A stretch of 64,000 nt of DNA from Petrosia ficiformis (Eukaryota; Porifera; Demospongiae; Haplosclerida; Petrosiidae), in assembly GCA_947044365.1 (NCBI GenBank), contig OX345636.1, positions 23,221,466-23,285,465 on the forward strand. The letters are read 5' to 3'. Positions 12,727 through 25,100 of this stretch are shown piece by piece. Every line of letters starts with the position of its first letter. Position 1 is the stretch's first letter. The notes beneath the pieces are model-generated. The model saw only the letters and a program-made list of their open reading frames with translations, was not told the origin of the DNA and made no database searches. Both the position numbers and the translations under genes were made by a program.

Positions 12727-13190
12727 TTACACTCAGTATGACAACTTTAGTTTAAACATTTTGCTTGATTAATAATTTACACCTAACTCCGATCCACCGG
12801 GCCTATGTCTAATCTGAAATAAAAAATAAATAAATAAAAAATTCAATGTGTGACATGGTGCTTTTAAGAAAAAAAAAACAGCCTAGTTTGAAGATCATTA
12901 ATTCTACCAATCAATAAAGTCCTCAGAAAAATGGTGGGATAGTGACAACATCCTTGTTATGTACAGTCCCTTGTTCTATTGAACAGGACTTGAAATTCAT
13001 GATCTCAATTACGTACCGTTAATAAATAATAGTAACAATTTCAATGATGAACCATTAATAGACAATGCATTCTAATAATAGCAACAATTTCGATGATGTA
13101 CTAATAATAGACAATGTGTTCTAGGCAGCAAAAATATTTGAACTAAAAATAATATACATTTTATAAAGTTGTCATACCGACTGTAATAAA
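12727..13190. other. Spacer between palindrome arms
   Basis: This 464-base stretch is unique relative to the arms. It contains an A-rich run near 12818-12842 and short repeated phrases (a CAATTTC/GATGATG block occurs twice around 13036 and 13086). I see no gene in it. Confidence 0.6.
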
Positions 13191-13665
13191 AAAAGAGGAG
13201 TTGATTTCAACAGGGGAAGAGAGAACATCCATCACAGCAGCTCAATAATAATTATACTTATAATAATTACATTAAGACTATAAGAGTAGATAATTCATTT
13301 CATAGAGGTACTTTTGTTTTCTACACTTGTGGAAATGAGTCCATGATTTACAGTATATCAGGACTCTTTCATTGTGTATAATAATTTCTTTTAAAGACTT
13401 CTCATGTAGATGACATGAATACGCTGAACATACAAAACTTACGATATGTATAATTATACTATTACTAATTTACTATTCAATTTATTTAAACATTTTACAT
13501 TATCAAAAAATAACAGAAGAAATCTGACATAAATAACACAAACTAGAAATATAAACTAATGTCACTATAGTACTGTTTAGTTATATTATCAGAATATACT
13601 AACACAACTTATCATTATGATGTATATATACTGACTAAATGAATAGTACATGTTATCACATATAC

Positions 13666-16600
13666 TTATTGTTCATACACAACTTCATAAACATCATCTT
13701 GTTGTTCTTCTTGTTGTGGAGATATATCAACATGTTCATATGCCTGACACTCTTTCATTTCAATATCCTTCCTATATTGTATACATGTCATAACATATTG
13801 ATTTCATTAACTTGTGACTAACTTTGAATCTTCTATTGTTTCATAAACAACAACATCACCAGAAGATTTAACTGTGGATCTAAAAACAAGAGGATATAAT
13901 TCATACTAATTACTAATGTCTATAGAAAACCTTTCTTTTTCCTTGGGTTTCTTGATCAATATTCTGAAGAGTATTACAGTAATAACTATATTAACAACAA
14001 ATGATATAATAACAATAATACTCAACACTGATACACCAGCTACTAGACCAGTACATCCAGTCTGTGAATCATTTGATGAAGAGATGAGTGATGGAGTTGA
14101 ACTAGTAGTTGAAATATCCATTGTAATCATTACAGTAACTGGAGGTGATCTCTCACTCTCATATTCCACATTATTAATCGTGAAGACGCCATACACTTGA
14201 AACACATGCTCAATATCATGTTGTAGTCTAGGTGATCCTGTAGCGACTATTGATACTGGGAATATAATAGTTTGAAATGTCTGTTCATTAGTTTTTTTGT
14301 ATTCCAGTACATAACTTGTGAGTTCAGTGTAGTTGAGAGGTGTCCAGTTAATGATTACTATATCTTCTAATATCTCAACTATTAGATCTTCTATTCCTGT
14401 ATTATAATAACATAATTTATTAATAATAGTTCTATATACACTGGATATACCTGGTAACAGAGTTGAGGCTTGTATCTTCATCCATTCTCCTGGACCAGCA
14501 ATAGTGTATGCTCTTACACCAATTGTATAACTTATGAAACTTGTTAATCCTGATATGATATATTGTGTGTCTGTTATACCATTTACAAAGATTACAAATG
14601 AATCACTGTTGTTAGACTCTCTATAACGTATATCATACATGATGATGATACCATTAAGAATGGAGGGTTCATTCCATGTGATACTGATCTGATCTACATC
14701 TGATCCACTTGACATTAGGTGTGACACCACACCAGGTTCTGAGAGACACACACATCATATGAAACATGAACTAGTAATGAATACACTAACTGACCTGCTT
14801 GTTCTGTCTGTTGTATTCGATTATCACTTGTTTGTCCAGTTCCACCATCATTGTATGCTGATACTATCACAGTGTAGTTGGTATATGATCTCAGTTGAGT
14901 GAGAGTGTATGCTCTGTTCTCTCCTCTGGTGATGTTGATAGTGTCAGTGAATGTTGTGTTTGTGTAGTAGAGTAAGTATCCAGTGATTGGTCCATTCTGT
15001 CCAGAATGAGGTACTTCATTCCATGAGACAATCAAAGACCTAGTCTCCACTGATGAGAAGGTTACGTTCTCTGGAGAAGAAGTAGGTTCTGAGAGAAACA
15101 AACATCACATGAAACATAACTAGTAATGAATATACTAACTGACCAGCTTGTTCTGTCTGTTGTGTTCTATTATCACTTTGTGGTCCAGTTCCACCAACAT
15201 TGTATGCTGCTAATGTCACAGTGTAGTTGGTATATGGTCTCAGGTCAGTGAGAGTGTATGCTCTGTTCTCTCCTCCAATAATGTTTATAGAGGCAGGAAT
15301 GTTGTGTTTGTGTAGTAGAGTAAGTATCCAGTGATTGGTCCATTCTGTCCAGAACGAGGTACTTCTTCCCATGAGACAATCAAAGACCTAGCCTCCACTG
15401 ATGAGAAGGTTATGCTCTCTGGAGAAGAAGTAGGTTCTGAGAGATACAAACATCACATGAAACATGAACTAGTAATGAATACACTCACTGACCTGCTTGT
15501 TCTGTCTGTTGTATTCGATTATCACTTGTTTGTCCAGTTCCACCATCATTGTATGCTGATACTATCACAGTGTAGTTAGTATATGGTCTCAGTTGAGTGA
15601 GAGTGTATGCTCTGTTCTCTCCTCCGGTGATGTTGATAGTGTCAGAGAATGTTGTGTTTGTGTAGTAGAGTAAGTATCCAGTGATTGGTCCATTCTGTCC
15701 AGAATGAGGTACTTCACTCCATGAGACAATCAAAGACCTAGCCTCCACTGATGAGAAGGTTATGCTCTCTGGAGAAGAAGTAGGTTCTGAGAGATACAAA
15801 CATTATATGAAACATGAACTAGTAATGAATACACTCACTGACCTGCTTGTTCTGTCTGTTGTATTCGATTATCACTTGTTTGTCCAGTTCCACCATCATT
15901 GTATGCTGATACTATCACAGTGTAGTTAGTATATGGTCTCAGTTGAGTGAGAGTGTATGCTCTGTTCTCTCCTCCGGTGATGTTGATAGTGTCAGAGAAT
16001 GTTGTGTTTGTGTAGTAGAGTAAGTATCCAGTCATTGGTCCATTCTGTCCAGAATGAGGTACTTCACTCCATGAGACAATCAAAGACCTAGCCTCCACTG
16101 ATGAGAAGGTTATGCTCTCTGGAGAAGAAGTAGGTTCTGAGAGATACAAACATCACATGAAACATGAACTAGTAATGAACATACTAACTGACCAGCTTGT
16201 TCTGTCTGTTGTGTTCTATTATCACTTTGTGGTCCAGTTCCACCATCATTGTATGCTGATACTGTCACAGTGTAGTTGGTATATGGTCTCAGTTCAGTGA
16301 GAGTGTATGCTCTGCTCTCTCCTCCAATAATGTTGATAGTGTCAGCGAATGTTGTGTTTGTGTAGTAGAGTAAGTATCCAGTGATTGGTCCATTCTGTCC
16401 AGAACAAGGTACTTCATCCCATGCCACAATCATGGACCTAGCCACAACTGATGAGAAAACAATGTTCTCTGGAAAAGAGGTAGATTCTGAAAAAGAAATA
16501 TCAAAATGGAGTTATACAAGTCATACTACACCTGAGGAGATGGTTATTCATAAAACAGTCATATAAACTTTTACTTATTTTGTACTAAGCCCATAGTCTG

Positions 16601-19390
16601 TCCCACACAATTACTGAAAATGTGAGTGTTGTCCCACCAGTATATTGTTAGTGTTTCTCACAGGATAAACATTAAGGGTGAAGGAGTGCATCAGTGGTAC
16701 ATGACGTTTGGTCAACAATGTTCAATCATTGTTGTAAAACTATGTTTTCAGCATAAAATTTAGAAACACTGGTAATGCTGTACTCAAAGTTCAAACACAT
16801 TTCACAAATTTTATAAACTCAATTTTGATCTCAGCCTATATCAAAAAAAAGTTAAATCATTAGAGCTTTAGAGCTGAGAAAAAGAGTGCCCACCACACAT
16901 TAAATTTCAATTAAAACTTGAACGAGCACCCACACAAATTATTCAACCTGATACCATTCTTTATCTTCATAATATCATTTTTCAACTCACCAGCAGAGAG
17001 AGTGGTAACGATATTACCACTACCAAATTCAATGGACTCAATACCAAATCTTCCAGTGAATGATGGTATAGTACAGTAACTACCAGGATTAATACCACTG
17101 AACACAAGTGGTGATGAACTAGAGGTCTTTTGCATAAAACTATTAAATGATACCTCACATAGTCTACGACACTGACGTGTTATACTGTAACCATTAGAAG
17201 GGATTGGATCTGGTTCAGTCCATGTCAGAGTAATAGTGTTACTAGTAGAAGTAGCTGTGAGGTCACTCACTGATGGTAGTGCTGAAGGTAATCAGTATTA
17301 TAATGCTTATAATGCACTAGATGTTATCTATCACTTACTTAATGTAACACTCTCAATACTACTATCAACACTGGGTAGTACAGGAGTATCATCATTACCA
17401 TATGATATCACAAAGAAATCATATGTTTCATCCTGAGTGAGTCCTGATGTCACATTATATGTTGTATCAGTGGTGTTTACTAAACTCTGAATATCATCAC
17501 TACCACTGAGAAAATAAAAAGCCTCATATCTAGGTGATGATCCTGTCCAGGAGAGTTGTACATGAAGCAGACCTGTACCCAGTCTTGTTAGTGTGAGATC
17601 AGTGGGTGTATCAGAAACTGTGTAATTAAAATAATGATGATCAAGTGTTTTGTTATAAAATGTATTTATAATCAACTTTGCTCTGTACCAATGTATATAA
17701 ACACCTTCAAAACACATGTATGTCAATAATGAGACATTTAATAACTTTCTCTAGCTTTATTATAAATGAGTTTAATTATCTTCAAGAATAGAAATGTAAT
17801 ACAAGTGTATCACTGCAAATATGTATTGGTTAGTACACTCAATCAAATTTGTCATACATGTTGTTATGTCTGTATGGTGACTTGTATTAATTATAATCGA
17901 GTATTAATTTCCTTCTCTTGTCTAATTAGATGTACAAAAAAGCATAATAATTAAGTGATTATGTGTTTCCGAACTTCCATTGTACATCTATATGAGACAT
18001 TAAATATGATAATTATAAATATTAGTACAAGTGTAATAGACGTTGGTTTGACTTGAACCCAATATTTTAATAATGATCAGTTGAATAACTAACAACTCTA
18101 TTCTTATCACTTAATGAAATAAAGCTAACCTTTGTATACTTATACAACACTGTTAAGAGACAAAGGTACAAGAATAATACTACATGACATGTGTTAAATA
18201 CATAAATACACAAAGAACAGAAAAACACACACACACATATATGTTTAATTTGCATTCTTGTAACAGTATACAAACCACACATTAGTTATTTAATCAATTT
18301 TATTTTGCAGTGATATTAATGAGATAATTATACTGACTTAAATATCAATTAATGGTCTTTTTAATTATCTCCAAACCACTTTTGTCAATACTTATCTATG
18401 TAGACAACATATGTCTGATATTCCAAATCTGTCAGTTGCTAACATATTTAATATTGTTTCACTAACTTGTTACAGTTAATGATGAACTATCCTCAGTAGC
18501 AGTGACACCATTAATAGTACCATCCTCTACTCGGGCATTAGAGACAGTACACTGATAGTTACCTTCCTCTCTCATCCTCACTGTCATTCTCACCAGTGTA
18601 GCAGTTCCCTCATTCACTACCTCACGAGACAAGTCATCACTTGTTTCATCAATACTAAATGAGTTTGGTCCTGTACATGTGACATCAGTAGGAGGTCCGT
18701 TTGTGACAGTGAAGTTCAGGTTAAATACTGGAGGATCAATATATCCTTGTGTGGAGATCAGGGATAATGACATATCTCCTGCTTTAGGACCAGCTATGAA
18801 ATGAAGTGTTATATTATATACTATTACTACACAACTCATCATTAACTCACTGTTAGCATTGTATGTACTGTTATCATACACTCCTACTACTAGTGTTCTA
18901 TCATCAATGATACATTTGTACAGACCCTCATAATGTTATTGGTGTTGTTGAATCTTCATCTCTCAATAATATAGTATATACGAGCTGCTCAGCCTGAAAT
19001 ATTGGGTCTGGTCCAGTGTAATCATTTGTTGTCCTATCATTACTAAATGTTCCAGTCCATACTACAACTTCAGTACTATTAGGATAGTAAAAGGTTCCAT
19101 AAGTTCGTCTAATATGATGCATACACCAAATACCCTCAGGATATTCATCATCATCATCATCACTCTCAATATCAGGGAAGTCTTGAGATGTAATCATATA
19201 GTAGTCTGGTAATACTAGTTCAAGATACTCAGCCCACAAATATACAACTATAATAATATAGTATTGAGAATATAATACATGACAACTTGATAATATATTC
19301 ACCTCCTTCTGGTGGTATGGGTCTACCTTGTATTTCTGATAATGAACATACTACTAGTACTATTATATATAATACTGATGATATATTCAT
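13666..19390 (-). CDS. Ig/FN3 transmembrane receptor with ITIM-like tail, right copy
   Basis: Inverted copy of the gene at 7588-12246: start ATG at 19390, stop TAA at 13666-13668. It has the same signal peptide, two Ig-like domains, FN3 domains, TM helix and VVYETI/AYEHV/VYEVV tail. It differs by having five rather than two copies of the 294-base FN3 exon (16193-16486, 15843-16136, 15493-15786, 15144-15436, 14795-15088). The fourth cassette is 293 bases and so frameshifted. Because every cassette is flanked by phase-1 introns, splicing it out would keep the frame; otherwise this copy is truncated before its membrane anchor. It shares the one-base frame problem in the first Ig exon with the left copy. 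Several substitutions lie in Ig2 (SLISTQGYIDPP against SLISTPRYVDPP). Confidence 0.72.
14795..16486 (-). repeat. Tandem array of five FN3 exon cassettes
   Basis: Five exon-plus-intron units, about 350 bases each, encode the same FN3 module (LIVSWxEVPHSGQNGP, TGYLLYYTNTTF, GENRAYTLTxLRPYTNYTV, YNDGGTG). Units at 15843-16136 and 15493-15786 are almost identical, including the intron, which points to very recent unequal exchange. The left arm has only two units (10474-10767, 10824-11117). Confidence 0.9.
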
Positions 19391-19626
19391 CTTGAACAAG
19401 ATATGATTAACAGTGATAGTCCTCCAATCCTCAAACCAACTCAATTATAACTAAATTAATAATGATTATACTACACAAAATATACAATCATATTATAAAT
19501 TAATGTTTGTGAACATAATAATACCTTATAAGTCAATTTCACTCAGTGATGATGTTAAAAGAAAATATTATATAACACACACACACACCCTATCATATAA
19601 ACTGTAAATGTTTATAATAACTCACT

Positions 19627-19995
19627 TCAAATGAACAACCTGTTGCTTGTTTTATATCTATAGTGACCCCTTTTGAAATTTCAACAAGTACCAGACCCTT
19701 CTCTTTATCAATATTAAACACACCCTAAGCACAACATGTACATACATAATTACATATCTGTTTATACATATGTACACATACCATTTCAGTAATCATACAA
19801 TCCACACAGTTCTTTCCTGTTAATGGTCAACTACATTCATCTAATATCTTATGACTACCATCCTATAATAACAAATAATATATCACTGATTAGTTTTATA
19901 TCATATAATAATAATACCTTTGTTGTATGTTCCATAGTAATCACTTTCTTTGTTCCTTTACTAGTTCCCAGATCCATTCCCTTTACCGTCTTAAC
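19627..19995 (-). pseudogene. OXCT1 (SCOT)-like C-terminal fragment, right copy
   Basis: Counterpart of 6991-7319. It keeps VKGMDLGTSKGTKKVITM in frame (a short deletion removed residues of the GMGG motif) and the complete last block (GVFNIDKEKGLVLVEISKGV, ending TGCSFE). It has a TGA where the left copy has CGA, before PLTGKNC. The two arms therefore carry different disabling changes, so decay continued or began separately after duplication. Confidence 0.72.
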
Positions 19996-20550
19996 CTATA
20001 TTACTATATGGTAACATGTAAATGTGCATACTAATCTATCCATCTATTCATTATTTATAGGACACATTTGGCAATCTACTGGTCATCCTCTTTTAGTTCT
20101 TGCTCTCCTTACCTCATATACTAATAATCCTTTTCTTGTTTCATCTTATGAGAAGTTAGTCTCCTATAAACTTCAGTATTCCATTTCTTTCTATTAGGCC
20201 ACCGTTCATTACAAATATAATGGATAATGTCGGTTGATACCTGGTTGAACTCCAGACAATGAATCCAGCTACACCTGATCTTACCTTTGTTACTACCGAT
20301 CTTAGGAATCTTGAGAGACAAACACAAACACTTATGAAAACTGATAATAAAACATGTTCATTTGATAATGTATTGTTATAATATTAATTATTACAAATGA
20401 TATAAAAAACAGAAAGTAATTTTAATAGTGTCTATACACACTGACTATTATACTTACTATGTGTTAATGTATACATATAAAGGGATTGTATGTAAACTAA
20501 ACACCAGTTTCATAATTATTGTGTTTTTATAACAGTCAAAATACTTAACG

Positions 20551-20983
20551 TCAATTTTGTACTGTTTCATAAGTATTTTCATCACATGATGTTGTTTTGA
20601 GTACATCTTTTGTATTGACTGGTGTGTCATAGATAATATTGATCTCTTCGTATGTTCTATTGAAATAGTACAAACAATATTGTTACTGAATGATCAGTTT
20701 GTTTGTTACTTACTGAGATGAGTCATGTGACTTCTGATCAAACATTCCACATGCTTCACTAATCTTCATTTCAATATCCTCATCACTATTATAAAATTAT
20801 AATATAACTACAATGTTTATGATATATTACCATTTTTTGTATAACTACTCCATAGGCTGCACTCCTCTTTGTCTGAATATTATCAGTACTATAATAATTA
20901 TATGATGATGATTTAATAAATGAGAGAATACAGTCCACTACCTCAAGTCGTAATGATTTGATTTTCTTACTCTCTTTTTATGG
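20551..20983 (-). pseudogene. Outer receptor tail, right copy, truncated 5'
   Basis: Tail exons of the second receptor, cleaner than the left-arm version: YDLR end (about 20940-20983), IQTKRSAAYGVVIQKM (about 20830-20890), DIEMKISEACGMFDQKSHDS (about 20715-20790) and a final exon 20551-20656 with TYEEINIIYDTPV, NTYETVQN and TGA. No stop interrupts these exons, but the transmembrane helix and ectodomain are absent because a dispersed repeat begins at 20980. YEEI and YETV are candidate SH2-docking motifs. Confidence 0.6.
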
Positions 20984-21341
20984 CCCGTAGGGCCATCCCT
21001 ATGATTGCTTTCCCACGGGCTACGGGTTCGATGTATGTTTTATTCTTGTGTCCACTTTAATTGCGCGACTATGCGTTGTATACGTAGTTAAGGAAGTTGC
21101 GTCATTGCATTCTCGGGGGGGCGGCTCAGTCAATTAATGGGCGTGGCGCGAATAGAACGCGCGCTCGCCGCTCGAGCTCTACAGTACAGAGTAGTACAGA
21201 CCAGAAGAAGGAAAGTTGCTTGTAGCTTACGCAGAAACTGAACGTAATAGCAAGCTATTCTACCTAAAATATATTTCTAAAGTTCTATAAGGTTTTTTAA
21301 AAGGTAAGGAGAGTAGATAATCAAAATAATAACTATAATAG
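20980..21341 (+). mobile_element. Dispersed repeat family A, copy 1
   Basis: Starts with the palindrome TGGCCCGTAGGGCCA followed by ATCCCTATGATTGCTTTC. Inside are a GC-rich core (GGGCGTGGCGCG, AACGCGCG) and a GTAAGGAGAG segment that looks like a splice donor. The same body recurs at 40425 and 61972. Here the 3' end is cut by another TIR element at 21342. Confidence 0.8.
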
Positions 21342-22028
21342 GGGTGTCTCCATTCACTGGACTGGATTACTGGACTTTAAATACTTAAAACAAGTCGGTC
21401 GTGTACATTTTGAGAGTTCTGCTTATGAACCCCTCTCACACATAAATTTACACATTAATTAAAAATAATTTATAAATTAATTATATAATTATAAATTAGT
21501 AGGCGTGTTTATTACAACGCCCTCGTATTTAACGGCGATTTATGGGCGATACCACAATTTTGATTTCGATACGATTCCGATTACTTTTCTTCCCAGTATC
21601 GATGGTATCGAGTACGATACCGAGTTATAAAGAGTGCGCATGCGCACGTAGTAATACTTTGGGGCGTGGCAAGCCAAGGCCTTTGCAATTTGATTGTGTG
21701 CCACCATGACGGTGTTTTAATTATTACTGCAATCTTCATAACCTGTTTTAATTTTAAAATTTTAATTTTAAGTCATTTTTAAATAACGCAGCGCGCTTTT
21801 AGAATAATAATTATTAAGTAATATTAACGTTAAGTGGGTGTGGTCTTTGGTATCGACTGTGTTCGGTTCTGATTCCTGTACTCGGTGCCATTACATCTGC
21901 GCCTGGAATCGAAGTATCGAGTACTTGAGTATCGGTATCGCCCATCACTAATTAGTCCAGTAATCCAGTCCAGTGGAGACACCCTTTTAAGGGTGTCCAG
22001 TAATCCAGTCCAGTGAATGGAGACACCC
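21342..22028. mobile_element. TIR element inserted in repeat A, with an inner nested element
   Basis: Left terminus GGGTGTCTCCATTCACTGGA (21342-21376) is repeated inverted at 21954-21984, and a second, partly palindromic copy follows at 21991-22028. An inner pair of ends, GGGCGATACC near 21542 and GGTATCGCCC near 21933, suggests another element nested inside. No transposase ORF is visible, so the elements are non-autonomous. It ends about 75 bases before the filamin-like start codon and may affect that gene's promoter. Confidence 0.7.
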
Positions 22029-22102
22029 TTAAAATTCTTTGATAATAAGTATTATTTTGTCTTCAATGACGTAATACCGGATGATGAGCAGACTAAGTCG
22101 AT

Positions 22103-25100
22103 ATGGATAAAATCCAGGAAGAAACATTTATCAGATGGATCAATAAACATCTAAAAGTCCAGGAACTGTGTATGAATAGTATAGCAGCTGACTTTGAAGA
22201 TGGAGTACTGCTTATAGTTTTGTTGGAGGTTCTTTCCCACAAATGTTTAGGTACCTATTTCAAGAAACCTCTTGTCATAGCTCAGAAGGTGGATAATCTG
22301 GAAATAGCATTTAATTTTATACACAAAGAAGGGATATGTCGAGAAGATATTGGTCAGACTAATAACTATAAATTATATATAGATGTTAATTATAACGAGT
22401 GTCACTGTATATGTATGGGGTTCTATCTAGAGATTGTTGTTTGGAGGGGAAGCTAATCCTGTGTGCTTGTGCACAGGAAATGTTTGGTTGGCCACACCCA
22501 CTTTTTTTCTAAATTGCACCCATGAAATTCTTTGGATCGTGTGATTTCAATTTAATCATAGTAACATGAAGAATACTGAACTTTAAAATGCACACTTTGT
22601 GCTATATTCCTGCAACTAACGAAGAATATAGTTTACAAAGCTACTATCTAAGAAGGTTATGGACACCAACATAATTTTTCATTAGTTGCAGCAAGACAGC
22701 AAAGTGAGCATTTGCAACTTCAGTAGTTTCCATGTTACAATATGATTAATGTAGATCTGTACATCACATAATTGTAGTTAACTTGGCCACAGTTTCCTGG
22801 AAATTTTCAACTCTTGCGATACATTAGATTCTTGAGACTAATAGCATACCATCAGCTTCAACTAAATTTCCTTAGCTTGGACAAAAAGTCAATTGATATC
22901 AAAAGGGGGAGGAGTATGGCTCATGAGGCTAACATGTCGCCTTTGTTGGCCTATGTAAATTCAAAAAGTTTCTTTGTAGTACATGTGTACATAGTACTGT
23001 ATACAAAATGAGAATTATTAATCTGATGACACTTATGTACCAGCTACTAGATGTGAAGCTGTATAATTTCTAAAACTTGTTTGAAGATTATAAATATATA
23101 TTTATTACAGTACTATTCTATGCAATTCATTAAACCTCTCATTGTTAATGTATGATGTGTTTCAATGAATGTCAAATTTATACTTCTTATCCAAGTTACT
23201 GCATGTACTGTATATACATGTACATGTAGCTATTTTCATCTTGTATGAGCATAACCTTATCTTGTATAAACAAATTGTCTATTCATATGGCTAAAACACA
23301 TCTATATAATTATGATGTATTAATTATTTCACATATATTCTATCATTGTCCCTCAGGAATTGCAAATATTATTAAGGGTAATGTAAAGCTGATCCTTACA
23401 TTAGTTTGGAGACTTATTCTACACTATGAGATTGATATGACTTTCAAGACTGATGATGATTATGATGATTATGATGGACCGAAACATATAAAACAGGCTT
23501 TTCTTGAATACATACAGGTATGACCCACTTGAATGAATGAATGCATGTGATTAAGGTGGTACTCAGTGACCCAGTTTATGATAACCACACTTATGGAAGT
23601 TGTGGTTCATAATAATTTTGAACAAATGCTTACTTTTGAACACTTGCTATTCAATCATTGTGCACAGGAAGCCAAAGACATTTGGTATCTATGACGAATA
23701 TTTGTTTGTTTCAAACTTATTATGTGTCATGAGTGTAGTCTTCAATACATTTAGCTATAATTATTTAGTTAGCTTGTTCTGTTCCCAATATTGCTTTAAT
23801 ACTGGGCTATATATTGTTTTACAAATTTGTTATGACCTGCAGGACCATTCCTATGATTGCCTTCCCACAGGTGTGAACTATAATTTATCTGTTTATATTC
23901 TTTTGTGAAGTTATGTCATTATAGAGGCTTGGTCAATTAATGTGCATGGCAAGCATGGGGATACCTTTTCTTCATAATTATATGGTCTTGTTTTTGGTAT
24001 CTTTGGTTTTGATTTATAAAGAAATGGAGTCCTCACTTCAGATATCCTACATGAAACTATTGCAAAATCCAAATCATTATGCTATTGAGTTGTGAAAGCA
24101 AACTAAGATATACATTTATGATAGATCTGTTAAACAATAATTATGTGACTTGTGGAAAGCAACTGTTTAGAGGAAGCAATTATCAATTGAACATGTATAT
24201 AAGCAATCACTATTCATCTGTTTTGAACATGAAGCCAATTAAATGTGGTATTCAGGTGTAGTAATCAGTGTTAGATGTGGAATTTTAGCAGTTACATATA
24301 CAAAATGGATGAATTGATCGCAGTCAATTTTCATGAATGTACATTATGTGGAATAGCTATTATCACTCAGAGGTCACTAACGAATGAGAAACAGTGTTGA
24401 GGTTGCTTATGAATAAATACACTGTAAAAATTAAATCGTTAAAATAACCATTTTATTATTAGTTAGTACAGTTGCAAGGAATAGCATGAGTTTCAATTTA
24501 GTTTGTCAATTGTCATAGAGGATGATGTGGCTACATGTATGATGTTACTATGACATAATGTGCACCAAGTATTAAAAGGTATATATAAATTAAATGTTTG
24601 CGGGTTTACAAAACCTTTTCATGGCCAGATACAATTACATGTACAATAGTATAAAACTTTGACATGAAATATGAGTAGACAGCACCCTAAAATTATAGTG
24701 CTTCATCTATAATTGAATATAATTAGTACAAAGTATCTGTGATATAAGATGTATGTATTCTGAGCAACAAACTAATTGTTAAATACTTGCAACTGTACTA
24801 ACCACTAAATTAGTTATTTTAACTATTTGTTTTTACTGAAGCCTTTGAATGTGTATCTTTGTAATATACTTTTATTTCTATTACAAACTCTTTTTGGGGT
24901 TTTCTGACATTATTATTAGTTCATTGTTCAGCAGTATTAAAAAATACACTCGTTTCCCTTATTTCTTAGAGACAAATCCCACACAAAAATATTATGAATT
25001 TTACATCAGATTGGAATGATGGAACAGCTGTTGCTGCATTAGTGGATGCATGTGCTCCTGGTCTGTGTCCTGAAGCTGATTCCATGGATCCCAATAATGC

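Larger units (their letters stand above)
13191..20983 (-). repeat. Right arm of large inverted duplication
   Basis: Reverse complement of 6023-12726. The inner edge begins with AAAAAAGAGGAGTTGATTTC, matching the left arm's inner edge at about 12707-12726. The outer edge stops abruptly at a dispersed repeat (20980 onward) inside the basic stop-transfer codons of the outer receptor tail, so that element may mark or have created the boundary. Confidence 0.9.

Noticed and set aside
14795..16486. Tandem ~350-base units as a satellite
   Set aside because: Each unit has an in-frame FN3 exon with conserved splice sites, so it is exon duplication rather than satellite DNA.
17236..17436. Plus-strand ORFs inside the right-arm receptor (also 13916-14200, 16381-16566)
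   Set aside because: Antisense shadows of FN3 and TM exons; they recur identically opposite the left-arm copy.
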